Assembly: GCF_001421355.1 (NCBI RefSeq)
Contig: NZ_LMKC01000001.1
Coordinates: 620,001-684,000, forward strand
Source of the DNA: Sphingomonas sp. Leaf9
GTDB lineage: Bacteria > Pseudomonadota > Alphaproteobacteria > Sphingomonadales > Sphingomonadaceae
Length of the DNA stretch: 64,000 nt
Direction: 5' to 3'
This document shows, in pieces, positions 52,673 to 62,070 of this stretch. The notes beneath the pieces were generated by a model. The model saw nothing but the letters and a program-made list of their open reading frames with translations, did no database searches and was not told where the DNA came from. Within the stretch, counting starts at the first letter, position 1; each line of letters starts with the position of its first letter. Position numbers and translations under genes: made by a program.

Positions 52673-53977
52673 TCAGTTGTTGCCGACCGCCGGGGTCGAG
52701 GCGACGATGCGGGGATTGTCGACGTAGAAGGTCCAGAAGCTGGCGATTTCGGCACGCGGGCCGGTGGTCGTCACCTTTGCCAGTGCCGCCTTGGCTTCGG
52801 CAGCCTGACCGGCACGGGCATGGGCGATGCCGATGCGGGTGTTGGCCTCGTCGGCGTCGACCCCGCCCTTTTGCAGCGCGAGATTGTACAGCTCGACCGC
52901 CTTGGCGTTGTTGCCGGTCGCCAGATAGACGTTGCCCGCCGCCATTGCCGCACGACCGTTCGAACCGGCCTTTGCACGGGTTTCGAGCGCGGCGGCCGAA
53001 CCGTCGGCCTTGATCTGTGCCTGCGCCGTGGTCTTCAGCGAATTGAAGACGCTGGCCGAGGCCGGGATCTTGCCCGACGCGCGCCCTTCGTCGATCACCG
53101 CGACGCTTTCATACGGCAGGCCGATGTCCTGCGTCGTCTGCACATAGTCGCGATAATCGTCCTGTCCGGCCAGCGACTTGGTGTCGCGCATCAGGCGCAG
53201 GATGTCGACGCGGGCCTGGTTGCCGAGCGTCGCGCCCTTGTTGTCCGCACGGTCGCGGAACAGCGCCAGCACGGTGCGCCAGTTGGCCTGGGTCGGATAT
53301 TCGGCCAGCTTGCGGCGCGCCCACTGACCGGCCTCGACCGGACGGTTCGAGCGATAGAGCTGCGAAATGGCGAGGTCGTACCAGCCCGGCGGCACCGGCT
53401 GTCCGGCGGCCTTGCGTGCGGCCATCACCTTTTCGAGGCTGGCGAGGCCCTGATCGACCTGACCCTTCTGGATCGCGATGCTGGCAAGGCGCAGTTCGAG
53501 GTCGGGCTCGTTATAGCCGGCCTGCTTGGCGCGTTCGAAATTCTGCACCGCGACATCGGTCTGCTTGGTGTCGAGCGCGAGCACGCCGCGGTTGTAATAG
53601 AGGCTGCCGCGCTCTTCCGGCTTCAGCTTCGGGCTGGCGAGCAGTTCGTCGATCGCGGCGGCGAGCGCCGGGCGGTCGTTCTTGGCCTGTGCCGACTGCA
53701 CCTTCAGCTGGGCGAGGAAATAGGCCTCGTCCTGGTTGCCGGGGGTGGCGGCGGCCTGCATCGCGGCGATCTGCTGATCGGCGGCGGCGAAATTCTTGGC
53801 CTTGATCGCGGCGTCGGCGGCAAGGGCGGCGGTGCGGAACGCTTCGCTGACCTGAATCTGCGGCGCGGCGGGCGCTTCGTCCTTCTTCTTGCGCTGGGCA
53901 TCGGCCGGCGCGGCGACGGCCAGGGTCGCACCCATGCCGAGCAGGGCAGCCAGGGCAGCCTTGGAAACGAACGTCAT
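52673..53977 (-). CDS. Exported tetratricopeptide-repeat protein
   Basis: This 434-residue protein has a signal peptide (MTFVSKAALAALLGMGATLA) ending PADAQ, then TPR-like helix pairs (GSLYYNRGVLALDTKQTDVA, NEPDLELRLASIAIQKGQVD, AGNVYLATGNNAKAVELYNL, DEANTRIGIAHARAGQAAEA). It is a periplasmic scaffold of unknown partner. ATG at 53977 is preferred; the frame is open 30 codons further but gives no signal peptide. Confidence 0.85.
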   Translation of the reverse strand: MTFVSKAALAALLGMGATLAVAAPADAQRKKKDEAPAAPQIQVSEAFRTAALAADAAIKAKNFAAADQQIAAMQAAATPGNQDEAYFLAQLKVQSAQAKNDRPALAAAIDELLASPKLKPEERGSLYYNRGVLALDTKQTDVAVQNFERAKQAGYNEPDLELRLASIAIQKGQVDQGLASLEKVMAARKAAGQPVPPGWYDLAISQLYRSNRPVEAGQWARRKLAEYPTQANWRTVLALFRDRADNKGATLGNQARVDILRLMRDTKSLAGQDDYRDYVQTTQDIGLPYESVAVIDEGRASGKIPASASVFNSLKTTAQAQIKADGSAAALETRAKAGSNGRAAMAAGNVYLATGNNAKAVELYNLALQKGGVDADEANTRIGIAHARAGQAAEAKAALAKVTTTGPRAEIASFWTFYVDNPRIVASTPAVGNN

Positions 53978-54268
53978 GCCGTGATTTCTCCCGAAAACTG
54001 ATGCTGGACGTGAGCGCCCGGCAGGCGCGGCCCATCTAGGTCGAACCATGCGTCCGCACAAGCACACGCACGTAATGATGCGTTGCCGGACCTGCGCTGA
54101 ACGCGCGTTGAACGGTTCGGGTCCGTCGGTTTCGAATCAGGGCTGCACCGGCCCGCTCCCCCACCCGGCCACCCACAGCGTATCCTGATTGGATGCCGCG
54201 TCCGCGTGAGCGGACCAAACGCCACCCCCCTTTGACGTGTCCGCGCCGGGCCGATAGGCGGCCAGGCA

Positions 54269-55027
54269 ATGATCGCGATCCTGTCCCCCGCCAAGACGCT
54301 CGATTACACGAGCACGCTGCCCGAACTGACCTGGAGCGCGCCGCGCTTTCCCAATGAGATCGGGCAAATCGCGCGCGGCGCGGCGCGGCTGGGCGCGGCA
54401 AAGCTCGCCAGCCTGATGCGGATTTCGCCAAAACTGGCCGAGTTGAACGCCGCGCGGTATCGCGACTTTGCGGATGCCGCGGAACGGCCCGCGCTGCTAG
54501 CGTTCGCGGGCGACGTCTATACCGGCTTCGATGCCAAGTCGCTGGAGGCGGCGCAGTTCGACTTTGCGCAGGATCATGTCCGCATCCTGTCGGGGCTGTA
54601 CGGGCTGCTCAGGCCGCTGGATGCGATCCGGCCCTATCGGCTGGAGATGGGCACGCGCTGGGCGCCGGGGCGGGCGAAGGACCTGTATGCGTTCTGGGGC
54701 GACCGGATCGCCGACCTGCTGGCGCAGGATGTGCGCTCGAGCGGGTCGGACGTGGTGCTGAACCTTGCCAGCCAGGAATATTGGCATGCGGTGGCGGGCA
54801 AGCTGCCGGGCGATGTCCGCGTGATCGAGGTCGATTTCCGCGAGGATGGGCCGGAGGGGCCGCGCTTCGTCAGCTTTCATGCGAAGCGCGCGCGCGGCAT
54901 GATGGCGCGGTGGATGTGCGAGCACCGCGTGACCGACGTCGCGGCGATGCAGGGGTTCGACAGCGACGGCTATCGGTTTGCGGGGGCCGAGGGGGATCGG
55001 TGGATGTTCGTCCGGGGGCAGCTTTAA
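54269..55027 (+). CDS. yaaA: Peroxide stress protein YaaA
   Basis: The 252-residue protein has the YaaA/DUF328 hallmarks: MIAILSPAKTLDY, FAGDVYTGFDAKSL, RILSGLYGLLRPLDAIRPYR, LEMGTR, NLASQEYWHAV and FVSFHAKRARGMMARW. It limits intracellular iron damage during peroxide stress and binds DNA. The stop overlaps the convergent small membrane gene by 4 bases. Confidence 0.95.
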   Translation: MIAILSPAKTLDYTSTLPELTWSAPRFPNEIGQIARGAARLGAAKLASLMRISPKLAELNAARYRDFADAAERPALLAFAGDVYTGFDAKSLEAAQFDFAQDHVRILSGLYGLLRPLDAIRPYRLEMGTRWAPGRAKDLYAFWGDRIADLLAQDVRSSGSDVVLNLASQEYWHAVAGKLPGDVRVIEVDFREDGPEGPRFVSFHAKRARGMMARWMCEHRVTDVAAMQGFDSDGYRFAGAEGDRWMFVRGQL

Positions 55028-55212
55028 GAAAACACCGCGATGATCCCGGCGACCACCGACGATCCTGCGAGCGGGCCGACGAACATCACCAGCAGGAATA
55101 CGCCGATGCTGCCGAGCATCACCCGCTCCTGCGGCCGGGTCAGGCGCGCGGGCGGGCGTGGCGGTTCATAGCCGTCGGGCGGCGGGGGCCAGGCGTTCGA
55201 ATCATAGAACAT
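55024..55212 (-). CDS. Small single-pass membrane protein
   Basis: This 62-residue protein starts MFYDSNAWPPPPDGYEPPRP, a Pro-rich N-terminus, and has a long hydrophobic C-terminal part (VMLGSIGVFLLVMFVGPLAG, SSVVAGIIAVF). No family is recognised. It overlaps the upstream small gene by 11 bases, which argues that both are translated. Confidence 0.55.
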   Translation of the reverse strand: MFYDSNAWPPPPDGYEPPRPPARLTRPQERVMLGSIGVFLLVMFVGPLAGSSVVAGIIAVFS

Positions 55213-55408
55213 CGCGCTTCTCCCGATCCCGCAGGGGGAACCGCGCGGCAACGACGATCGCCGCGCTGGACAACAGGATCGACGATACCAGAGCGCCGAT
55301 CGACAGCAACCCGGCAGGCGTGACCGATACCCCTGCCCTTAAGCGCAGCTTGCGCCCGGCATGCAGCGTCAGGCGGGCGGATTGCGGTTCGTGGAACGGC
55401 TTGGGCAT
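55202..55408 (-). CDS. Small membrane protein, unknown function
   Basis: This 68-residue protein starts MPKPFHEPQSARLTLHAGRK, is basic at its N-terminus, and has a hydrophobic helix SIGALVSSILLSSAAIVVAA. It overlaps the following 62-residue membrane gene. No family is recognised; size and overlap suggest a pair. Confidence 0.5.
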   Translation of the reverse strand: MPKPFHEPQSARLTLHAGRKLRLRAGVSVTPAGLLSIGALVSSILLSSAAIVVAARFPLRDREKRDVL

Positions 55409-55454
55409 GGATGGGACAACGCGAGGCGCGGCGTTGCTATCCACGGACAGGAAC

Positions 55455-55482
55455 GGGCGCCCCCGCTACGTGGCGGGGGCGC
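55455..55482. terminator. Strong hairpin between pckA and the small membrane genes
   Basis: GCGCCCCCGC/GCGGGGGCGC forms a 10-base stem with a six-base loop 16 bases after the pckA stop. There is no clear T-run on either strand, so it may stabilise a 3' end rather than terminate alone. Confidence 0.5.
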
Positions 55483-55497
55483 TCCTTTCCTACCTTG

Positions 55498-57105
55498 TCA
55501 GGCCGGTTCGGCGACGCGCGGGGCGGCGTCGCGCACCCCGGCATCGACCGCATCGGCGAACTGCGCGAAATTGGCGGTGAACAGGTCGACCAGCTTGGCG
55601 GCGGTGCGGTCATAGGCATCGCCGTCGGCCCAGGTGCTGCGCGGGTCGAGGATCGCGGCGTCGACGCCCGGCACCGACACCGGCACCTCGAACCCGAAAT
55701 GCGGATCGGTGCGGAATTCAGCGTCGTTCAGCGATCCGTCGAGCGCGGCGTTCAGGAGCGCGCGCGTCGCCTTGATCGGCATCCGGCGCCCTTCGCCATA
55801 TTGCCCGCCGGTCCAGCCGGTGTTGACCAGCCAGCAGGCGACATTGCCCTTGGCGATGCGTTCCTTCAGCAGATTGCCATAGACGGAAGGGTGGCGCGGC
55901 ATGAACGGCGCGCCGAAGCAGGTCGAGAAGACCGGTTCGGGTTCGGTCACGCCGATTTCGGTCCCCGCCACCTTCGACGTATAGCCCGACAGGAAATGGT
56001 ACATCGCCTGGTCGGGCGTCAGCTTGGCGATCGGCGGCAGGATGCCGAAGGCGTCGGCGGTCAGCATCACGACGTTGCTGGGCACCGGTCCCATATTGTC
56101 GGCCGACGCATTGGGGATGCAGTCGATCGGATAGGCCGCGCGCGAATTTTCGGCGAGGCTGGGATCGTCGAGGTCGAGCGCCCGCGTATCCGGGTCCATC
56201 ACGACGTTTTCAAGGACGGTGCCGAACCGCTTGGTCGTTGCAAAGATTTCCGGCTCCGCCTCGGCCGACAGGCGGATCATCTTTGCATAGCAGCCGCCTT
56301 CGAAATTGAAGACCGCCGTGTCCGACCAACCATGTTCGTCATCGCCGATCAGCGTGCGGCTGGCATCGGCCGACAGGGTGGTCTTGCCGGTGCCCGACAG
56401 GCCGAAGAACACCGCCGTATCCCCCTTGGGACCGATATTGGCCGAGCAGTGCATCGGCATGGTGCCGGTTTCGGGCAGCAGGAAATTAAGCAGGCCGAAC
56501 ACCGACTTTTTCATTTCGCCGGCATATTGCGTGCCACCGATCAGGATCAGCTTCTCGGTCATGCTGACCGCGATCACCGTCTCGCTGCGGCAGCCGTGGC
56601 GCGTCGGATCGGCGCGGAAATTGGGCAGGTCGATGATGGTGAAGTCGGGGACGAAGCCCGCCAGATCGGCGTTCTCGGGGCGGACCAGCATCGTGCGGAT
56701 GAACAGGTTATGCCATGCCAGCGTGTTGATGACGCGGACCTTCACCCGGTGCTCGGGCTGCGACCCGCCGAACAGGTCCTGCACGAACAGGTTCGGTTCG
56801 TTGACCAGTTCGGCGAGGAAGTCGGCCTTCAGCGTGGCGAAATGCGCCGGGTCCATCGCGCGGTTGGTCTTGCCCCACCACACCGTATCTTCGGTGATCG
56901 CGTCGCGGACCATGAATTTGTCCTGCGGGCTGCGACCGGTGTGGCGACCGGTGGTCACGACCAGCGGGCCGTCCTTGGCCAGCCGTCCTTCGCCGCGTGC
57001 GACCGCCAGTTCGACCAGCTGCGGGGTCTGCAGATTCCAGTGCACCTCGGCACCGGTTTCGATGCCCATTGCCGACAGGTCGTGTTCGGGCGTGACGATC
57101 GCCAT
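55498..57105 (-). CDS. pckA: Phosphoenolpyruvate carboxykinase (ATP)
   Basis: This 535-residue enzyme has the PEPCK kinase loop [16 protein letters not shown] (lysine near residue 241), metal-binding [19 protein letters not shown] and [16 protein letters not shown] with the adenine-contact region. It converts oxaloacetate to phosphoenolpyruvate for gluconeogenesis. It is divergent from chvI across about 310 bases, the same neighbour as in rhizobia, where ChvI influences pckA. Confidence 0.97.
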   Translation of the reverse strand: MAIVTPEHDLSAMGIETGAEVHWNLQTPQLVELAVARGEGRLAKDGPLVVTTGRHTGRSPQDKFMVRDAITEDTVWWGKTNRAMDPAHFATLKADFLAELVNEPNLFVQDLFGGSQPEHRVKVRVINTLAWHNLFIRTMLVRPENADLAGFVPDFTIIDLPNFRADPTRHGCRSETVIAVSMTEKLILIGGTQYAGEMKKSVFGLLNFLLPETGTMPMHCSANIGPKGDTAVFFGLSGTGKTTLSADASRTLIGDDEHGWSDTAVFNFEGGCYAKMIRLSAEAEPEIFATTKRFGTVLENVVMDPDTRALDLDDPSLAENSRAAYPIDCIPNASADNMGPVPSNVVMLTADAFGILPPIAKLTPDQAMYHFLSGYTSKVAGTEIGVTEPEPVFSTCFGAPFMPRHPSVYGNLLKERIAKGNVACWLVNTGWTGGQYGEGRRMPIKATRALLNAALDGSLNDAEFRTDPHFGFEVPVSVPGVDAAILDPRSTWADGDAYDRTAAKLVDLFTANFAQFADAVDAGVRDAAPRVAEPA

Positions 57106-57417
57106 GGTAATTCTCCCTCGTATCCCGACTCGCGGACGGTGTCCCCGCCTCGCGATTTCCCGCTGCTGTAGGGGCCGGAAACGGTGCCGTCAAACACGTT
57201 AAACAACATTATCGCCGACATGTTTTGCGATCGCGGCCAATGGGTTAGCGGGTGAATTATATGATATATCCCTGTCCTCCGCGCGAACGCCATCCCGGTT
57301 CGCGCCTGGGCGGGTGTTCCGACAAGGGATCGAATGTCGCGTCGCGCGAGCGCAGGGCATTGAGCGGGACGCCCCTTTCCCGTACTCCTTGGCCGTGATG
57401 CAGATGGACCTTGTGGC
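57106..57417. other. 312-base divergent promoter region of pckA and chvI
   Basis: No gene is seen here. An AT-rich core at about 57190-57275 (ACGTTAAACAACATTATC and GAATTATATGATATATC) stands out in the GC-rich surroundings and probably holds the promoters of both genes. Confidence 0.55.
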
Positions 57418-58128
57418 ATGACCGCGACGATCGCGCTGGTCGATGACGACCGTAACATCCTGACGTCGGTGTCGATCGCGCTGCAGACCGAGGGGTTCGT
57501 CACGCGGGTCTATTCGGATGGCGAGGTCGCGCTGAAGGCCTTTGCCGAGAATCCGCCCGACCTGGCAGTGCTCGACATCAAGATGCCGCGGATGGACGGC
57601 CTCGAACTGCTGCGGCGGTTGCGCGAGAAGAGCCGGCTGCCGGTGATCTTCCTGACCAGCAAGGACGACGAGCTGGACGAGGCGCTGGGCCTGGCGATGG
57701 GCGCGGACGACTATATCGCCAAGCCGTTTTCGCAGCGGCTGCTGATCGCGCGCATCCGCGCCATCCTGCGCCGCGCCGAACCGGCGCTGGCCGGCGAGCC
57801 GGGTAGCCCGGAGGGCGCGCCACAGGCGGTGCTGGAGCGCGGGCGCCTGGCGATGGACCCGGCGCGGCACAAGGTGACGTGGAACGGCGAGAACGTCACG
57901 CTGACCGTGACCGAGTTCCTGATCCTCGAAACGCTGGCCAGCCGCCCCGGCATCGTCAAGACGCGCAACCAGTTGATGGACGCCGCCTATCAGGACGACA
58001 TCTATGTCGACGACCGCACGATCGACAGCCACATCAAGCGGTTGCGCCGCAAGTTCCGGCAGGTCGACAAGGAGTTCGACGCGATCGAGACGCTGTACGG
58101 CGCGGGGTATCGCTTCGCGGACGAATAG
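57418..58128 (+). CDS. chvI: Two-component response regulator ChvI
   Basis: This 236-residue OmpR-class regulator has a receiver domain ([12 protein letters not shown], phosphoacceptor D53 in [40 protein letters not shown]) and a winged-helix output domain ([48 protein letters not shown]). ChvI controls envelope, exopolysaccharide and acid responses in alphaproteobacteria. It is followed by chvG after a repeat-containing gap. Confidence 0.93.
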   Translation: MTATIALVDDDRNILTSVSIALQTEGFVTRVYSDGEVALKAFAENPPDLAVLDIKMPRMDGLELLRRLREKSRLPVIFLTSKDDELDEALGLAMGADDYIAKPFSQRLLIARIRAILRRAEPALAGEPGSPEGAPQAVLERGRLAMDPARHKVTWNGENVTLTVTEFLILETLASRPGIVKTRNQLMDAAYQDDIYVDDRTIDSHIKRLRRKFRQVDKEFDAIETLYGAGYRFADE

Positions 58129-58176
58129 GGTGGCGGTGGATAGCGGTGGCGGTCCAGCCGTGGCCTGCTTCACCGC

Positions 58177-58263
58177 CGTGCCCCCGCGCAGGCGGGGGCC
58201 CAGGGCCACGATCACATACGCCAGTCCTGCCGGGCTCTGGACCCCCGCCTGCGCGGGGGCACG
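58177..58263. repeat. Palindromic repeat between chvI and chvG
   Basis: This is a second copy of the GTGCCCCCGCGCAGGCGGGG family, inserted between two genes that are normally adjacent. It leaves 49 bases after chvI and 23 before chvG. It may act as an mRNA-stabilising or attenuating hairpin inside the operon. Confidence 0.8.
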
Positions 58264-58286
58264 GCCATGGAAAGCGGTGAGGTATC

Positions 58287-59858
58287 ATGCCCCCCGCTGA
58301 TCCCCCCGAGGACCTGCTCCCCGACGAAGGCGCGCTGTCGCTGCGCTGGTCGGGGCGGGTGTCGCTGACCCCGCGCATCCTGTTCGTGAACATCTTTGCG
58401 CTGGCACTGCTGGCAGGCGGGTTCTTCTACCTCGACAGCTATCGCGCGCGGATCGTCGACGGGCGGGTGGCGCAGGCCGAGCGTGAGGTACGGCTGATCG
58501 CCGAGGCGCTGTCGCTGATGCCGCCCGACGACCGCACCGACGAAATGGCCAATTTCGCGCGCAAGTCGGGCTTGCGGCTGCGCATCTACGACCGGCGCGG
58601 GCGGCTGGTCGCCGACAGCCGGGCGCTGGGCGTGCGCAATTTCCAGCTGGTCGATCCGGACAAGGATGGCTGGCAACAGGATGCCGCCCGCGCGCTGGAT
58701 GCCGGGATCGATACCGTGGTCGGCAACGAACGCGATCCGCTGTACCGCGAACGCGCGCCGGGTCGGGGCCTGCGCTGGCCCGATGTGGTGACGGTGCGTA
58801 CGACCGGGGCGACCGCGGCGAGCGTGTGGCGCGCGCCCGATCGGACGCCGGTGGTCACCGCCGCCGCGCCGCTGCCCGAGGACCGGGTGCTGATGGCGAC
58901 GGTCAACGCCCGCGACATCACCTCGACCGTTCGGACCGAGCGTGCACGGTTGAGCCTGGTGCTGGCCGTCGCCTTTCTGCTGTCGGTGCTGCTGTCGCTG
59001 TTCCTTGCGCGCACCATCGTCCGGCCGATGCGGATGCTGGCGCGTGCCGCGATCCGGGTGCGGCTGGGCCGTGCGCGCGAGGTGGTGGTGCCGCGCCTGC
59101 CCAGCCGCCGGGACGAGATCGGGATGCTCGCCCGCGCGCTGTCCGACATGACCAGTACGCTGCGCAGCCGGATCGACGCGACCGAAGCGTTCGCCGCCGA
59201 CGTCACGCACGAGCTTAAGAACCCGCTCGCCTCGCTCCGCTCCGCCGTCGACGGGTTGGGCGCGGTCAAGGACCCGGAGCTGCGCGCGCAGCTGCTGGCG
59301 ATCGTGCAGGACGATGTGCATCGGCTCGACCGGCTGATTACCGATATTTCCGATGCGTCGCGGCTGGATGCGCAGCTGGCCCGTGCGAAGTTCGAGGCCG
59401 TCGACCTGGGCGCATTGATTGATGCGCTGGTCGCCTATCGCACCGACCGGGGGCTGGAGCGGGGCGTAGTGCTGCGGTTCGAACCGGACGAACCGCTGGT
59501 CGTGCACGGCGAAGGCGCACGGCTGGAGCGGGTGTTCGCCAATTTGATCGATAATGCCATTTCCTTTTCGCCGCCCGGCGGCACGGTGCGGATCGCCGGA
59601 ACCAACGACGGCGACCTGGTGGAGATCGAGGTGGTCGACGACGGCCCCGGCGTGCCGCCCGAACAGCGCGAGGCGGTGTTCCGCCGGTTCCATTCGGTGC
59701 GACCAGGCGATGAGGCTTTCGGACGACATTCGGGCCTTGGCCTTGCCATCGCGCGGACCATCGTCGAAGGCCATGGCGGTATGATCGCCGCCGAATCACG
59801 CAGGGACCAGCGCGAGGGCGCACGCTTCATCGTGCAGCTGCCGGTGGCCGGCGCATGA
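58287..59858 (+). CDS. chvG: Sensor histidine kinase ChvG
   Basis: This 523-residue protein has a first membrane helix (RILFVNIFALALLAGGFFYL), a periplasmic sensor part of about 200 residues, a second helix (LSLVLAVAFLLSVLLSLFLA) and a HAMP domain. The HisKA motif is FAADVTHELKNPLASLRSAV and the ATPase domain shows NLIDNAISFSPPGGTVRI, VDDGPGVP and GLGLAIARTIVEGHGG. It senses an envelope or acid signal and phosphorylates ChvI. GGTGAGGT precedes ATG at 58287. The stop overlaps hprK by ATGA. Confidence 0.94.
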   Translation: MPPADPPEDLLPDEGALSLRWSGRVSLTPRILFVNIFALALLAGGFFYLDSYRARIVDGRVAQAEREVRLIAEALSLMPPDDRTDEMANFARKSGLRLRIYDRRGRLVADSRALGVRNFQLVDPDKDGWQQDAARALDAGIDTVVGNERDPLYRERAPGRGLRWPDVVTVRTTGATAASVWRAPDRTPVVTAAAPLPEDRVLMATVNARDITSTVRTERARLSLVLAVAFLLSVLLSLFLARTIVRPMRMLARAAIRVRLGRAREVVVPRLPSRRDEIGMLARALSDMTSTLRSRIDATEAFAADVTHELKNPLASLRSAVDGLGAVKDPELRAQLLAIVQDDVHRLDRLITDISDASRLDAQLARAKFEAVDLGALIDALVAYRTDRGLERGVVLRFEPDEPLVVHGEGARLERVFANLIDNAISFSPPGGTVRIAGTNDGDLVEIEVVDDGPGVPPEQREAVFRRFHSVRPGDEAFGRHSGLGLAIARTIVEGHGGMIAAESRRDQREGARFIVQLPVAGA

Positions 59859-60274
59859 GCGACGACCCGCCGCCGGTCCACGCCTGTTGCGTGGCGATCG
59901 ACGGCCGGGCGGTGCTGATCGCGGGACCGCCGGGTGCGGGAAAATCCGACCTGACGCTGCGGCTGATCGATGGCGGCGCGGTGCTGGTCAGCGATGATTA
60001 TACGCTGCTGTCGGCGCGGGACGGCGTGCTGTACGCCGCGCCGCCCGCGACCATCGCCGGGCGGATCGAGGTGCGTGGTATCGGCATCGTCGAGCGCCCC
60101 TTCGTCGCCGACGTGGCCGTCGCGCTGTGGGTGGAGGCCGGCACGCCCGAGCGCATGCCCGAGGCCATGACCCGTGTCGTCGCGGGCATCGCCCTGCCCG
60201 CCTATACCCTATCCTTGCTGGAGGCATCCGCCCCGGCCCGTATCCATCTGATGCTCGACAGGATCGCCCGATAA
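59855..60274 (+). CDS. hprK: HPr kinase/phosphorylase, short alphaproteobacterial form
   Basis: This 139-residue protein contains the Walker A GPPGAGKS (24-31), GGAVLVSDDYTLL and the EVRGIGIVER signature. It lacks the N-terminal domain of Firmicute HprK, as usual in alphaproteobacteria. It phosphorylates or dephosphorylates HPr on a serine. It overlaps chvG (ATGA) and rapZ (TAATG), so it belongs to one polycistron. Confidence 0.92.
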   Translation: MSDDPPPVHACCVAIDGRAVLIAGPPGAGKSDLTLRLIDGGAVLVSDDYTLLSARDGVLYAAPPATIAGRIEVRGIGIVERPFVADVAVALWVEAGTPERMPEAMTRVVAGIALPAYTLSLLEASAPARIHLMLDRIAR

Positions 60275-61164
60275 TGCAGCATGCCTCCATCCTGCTCGTC
60301 ACCGGCATGTCCGGCGCGGGGAAATCGACGGTGCTCAAGACGCTGGAGGATAGCGGCTGGGATATCGTCGACAACCTGCCGCTGCGGCTGCTCGGCCAGT
60401 TGATTGCCGCGACCCCCGCCAATGCCGACCGGCCGCTGGCCATCGGCATCGGTACGCGCACGCGTGGCTTCGATGCCGAACAGATCGTCACCGCGATCCG
60501 CAACCATCCCGATTTCGGGGTCAGCGTGCTGTTCCTCGACAGCAGCCAGGCCGAGCTGGAGCGGCGGTATAACGAGACGCGGCGACGGCACCCGCTGGCG
60601 CTAGACCGCACCGCCGCCGACGGGATCGAGAGCGAGCGCGAGGTGCTCGAGCCGCTGCGGGCGTTTGCCAACCGGCTGCTCGACACCACCAATTTCAGCC
60701 GCAACGACCTGGCGCAATGGACGCGCGAGACCTTTGCCGAACCGGACAGCAGCGCGCCGGTGCTGTCGGTGCTGTCGTTCGGCTTTTCGCGCGGGGTGCC
60801 GCGCAACGCCGATATCGTGCTGGACATGCGGTTCCTGCGCAATCCGCATTGGGACCCGGTGCTGCGGCCGGGCACCGGCCTCGACGCCGATGTCGCCGCC
60901 TATGTGCAGGCCGACCCGGCCTATGACGCGGCGATCGCGTCGTTCGAAACGATGCTGCTGACGCTCCTCCCCCGTTACCGCGCGGAGGGGAAATCCTATG
61001 TCACCATCGCATTCGGCTGTACCGGCGGGCGGCACCGCTCGGTCCATGTCGCCGAACGGATGGGCGCATGGTTGCGTACCCAGGGATTTTCGCCCACGAT
61101 ACACCATCGCGACCTTGGCACCGCGCCGCAGGATTCGCTGGAAGGCGCACGACAGGCGCCATGA
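60274..61164 (+). CDS. rapZ: RNase adapter protein RapZ
   Basis: This 296-residue P-loop protein has GMSGAGKST (11-19), DIVDNLPLRLL, GIGTRTRGFDAEQI, VLFLDSSQAELERRYNETRR, LSFGFSRGVPRNADIVLDMR and VTIAFGCTGGRHRSVHVAER. RapZ controls glucosamine-6-phosphate synthase mRNA in enterics; in alphaproteobacteria it sits with the nitrogen PTS genes. ATG at 60274 overlaps hprK by one base; its stop overlaps the EIIA gene. Confidence 0.96.
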   Translation: MQHASILLVTGMSGAGKSTVLKTLEDSGWDIVDNLPLRLLGQLIAATPANADRPLAIGIGTRTRGFDAEQIVTAIRNHPDFGVSVLFLDSSQAELERRYNETRRRHPLALDRTAADGIESEREVLEPLRAFANRLLDTTNFSRNDLAQWTRETFAEPDSSAPVLSVLSFGFSRGVPRNADIVLDMRFLRNPHWDPVLRPGTGLDADVAAYVQADPAYDAAIASFETMLLTLLPRYRAEGKSYVTIAFGCTGGRHRSVHVAERMGAWLRTQGFSPTIHHRDLGTAPQDSLEGARQAP

Positions 61165-61595
61165 CGGATGTAGGAACGACGACGAACATGATCGGCCTGG
61201 TTTTGGTGACGCACGGACGTCTTGCCGAGGAGTTCGTCGTGGCGATGGAACATGTCGTGGGTCCGCAGGAGCGGATCGGCACGGTGTGCATCGGTCCCGA
61301 GGACGATATGGAGGAGCGCCGCGCCGACATTGCGAAGGCGATTGCCGATGTCGATGCGGGACAGGGCGTGATCGTGCTGACCGACCTGTTCGGCGGCACG
61401 CCCAGCAACCTTGCCATCTCGCTGATGGAAACCGGGCGGATCGAGGTGATCGCGGGCATCAACCTGCCGATGCTGATCCGGCTGGGCGGTGCGCGCAAAG
61501 CAATGAAGGTCGCCGAAGCCGTCGCCGCCGCGCGCGAGGCGGGGCGCAAGTATATATCGGTCGCCAGCGAAGTGCTGGGCGAGGCGGCGGCGTGA
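61161..61595 (+). CDS. PTS EIIA component, mannose/fructose family
   Basis: This 144-residue protein has LVLVTHGRLAEEFVVAMEHV, with the phosphoacceptor histidine at about residue 18, and VIVLTDLFGGTPSNLAISLM, INLPMLIRL. These match the EIIA-Man fold. With no sugar permease beside it, it is likely regulatory. ATG at 61161 overlaps rapZ; a second ATG at 61188 gives MIGLVLVTHGR and may be the real start. Confidence 0.92.
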   Translation: MTDVGTTTNMIGLVLVTHGRLAEEFVVAMEHVVGPQERIGTVCIGPEDDMEERRADIAKAIADVDAGQGVIVLTDLFGGTPSNLAISLMETGRIEVIAGINLPMLIRLGGARKAMKVAEAVAAAREAGRKYISVASEVLGEAAA

Positions 61596-61861
61596 GCGTC
61601 ACCCGCACCGTCCAGATCACCAACCGCCGCGGCCTGCACGCGCGGGCCAGCGCGAAATTCGTGACGATGGCCGCCGCGCAGCCGATCGAAGTGAGCGTCG
61701 AAAAGGACGGATCGCGCGTCACCGGCACGTCGATCATGGGCCTGATGATGCTGGGCGCAGCCAAGGGCGACCATATCACGATCAGCGCGGCCGGTGACGG
61801 CGCGGAGGCCGTGGTGGGGCAATTGTGCCAGCTGGTCGAAGATCGGTTCGGCGAGGATTGA
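61592..61861 (+). CDS. Phosphocarrier protein HPr
   Basis: The 89-residue protein has ITNRRGLHARASAKFVTMAA with the active histidine near H16 and GTSIMGLMMLGAAKGDHITI around the serine site phosphorylated by HprK. It carries phosphate from EI to EIIA. It starts with GTG overlapping the EIIA stop and ends the chvI-chvG-hprK-rapZ-EIIA-HPr gene series. EI itself is not in the window. Confidence 0.95.
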   Translation: MSVTRTVQITNRRGLHARASAKFVTMAAAQPIEVSVEKDGSRVTGTSIMGLMMLGAAKGDHITISAAGDGAEAVVGQLCQLVEDRFGED

Positions 61862-61892
61862 CCGGGGCGGGCGGTCGCTTGACATTGCACGC

Positions 61893-61988
61893 CGTCATTC
61901 CCGCGTAGGCGGCAATCCATTGCCGCTGACGATTGCGATCTTGCCTCGACCGCGGCGTCTATGGATTCCCGCCTTCGCGGGAATGACG
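61893..61988. repeat. Palindromic repeat, CGTCATTCCCGC family
   Basis: CGTCATTCCCGCGTAGGC and the inverse ending CGCGGGAATGACG flank inner arms GGCAATCCAT/ATGGATTCCC. It sits after the HPr gene and may end that operon. Confidence 0.75.
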
Positions 61989-62070
61989 ATCTCTGGCCGG
62001 CGGGGTGGGATTACGTCCCACAAATTTTTAGGGGTAGCCGCTCCCCCGGCCCGGCCATAGGCCGAACCCC

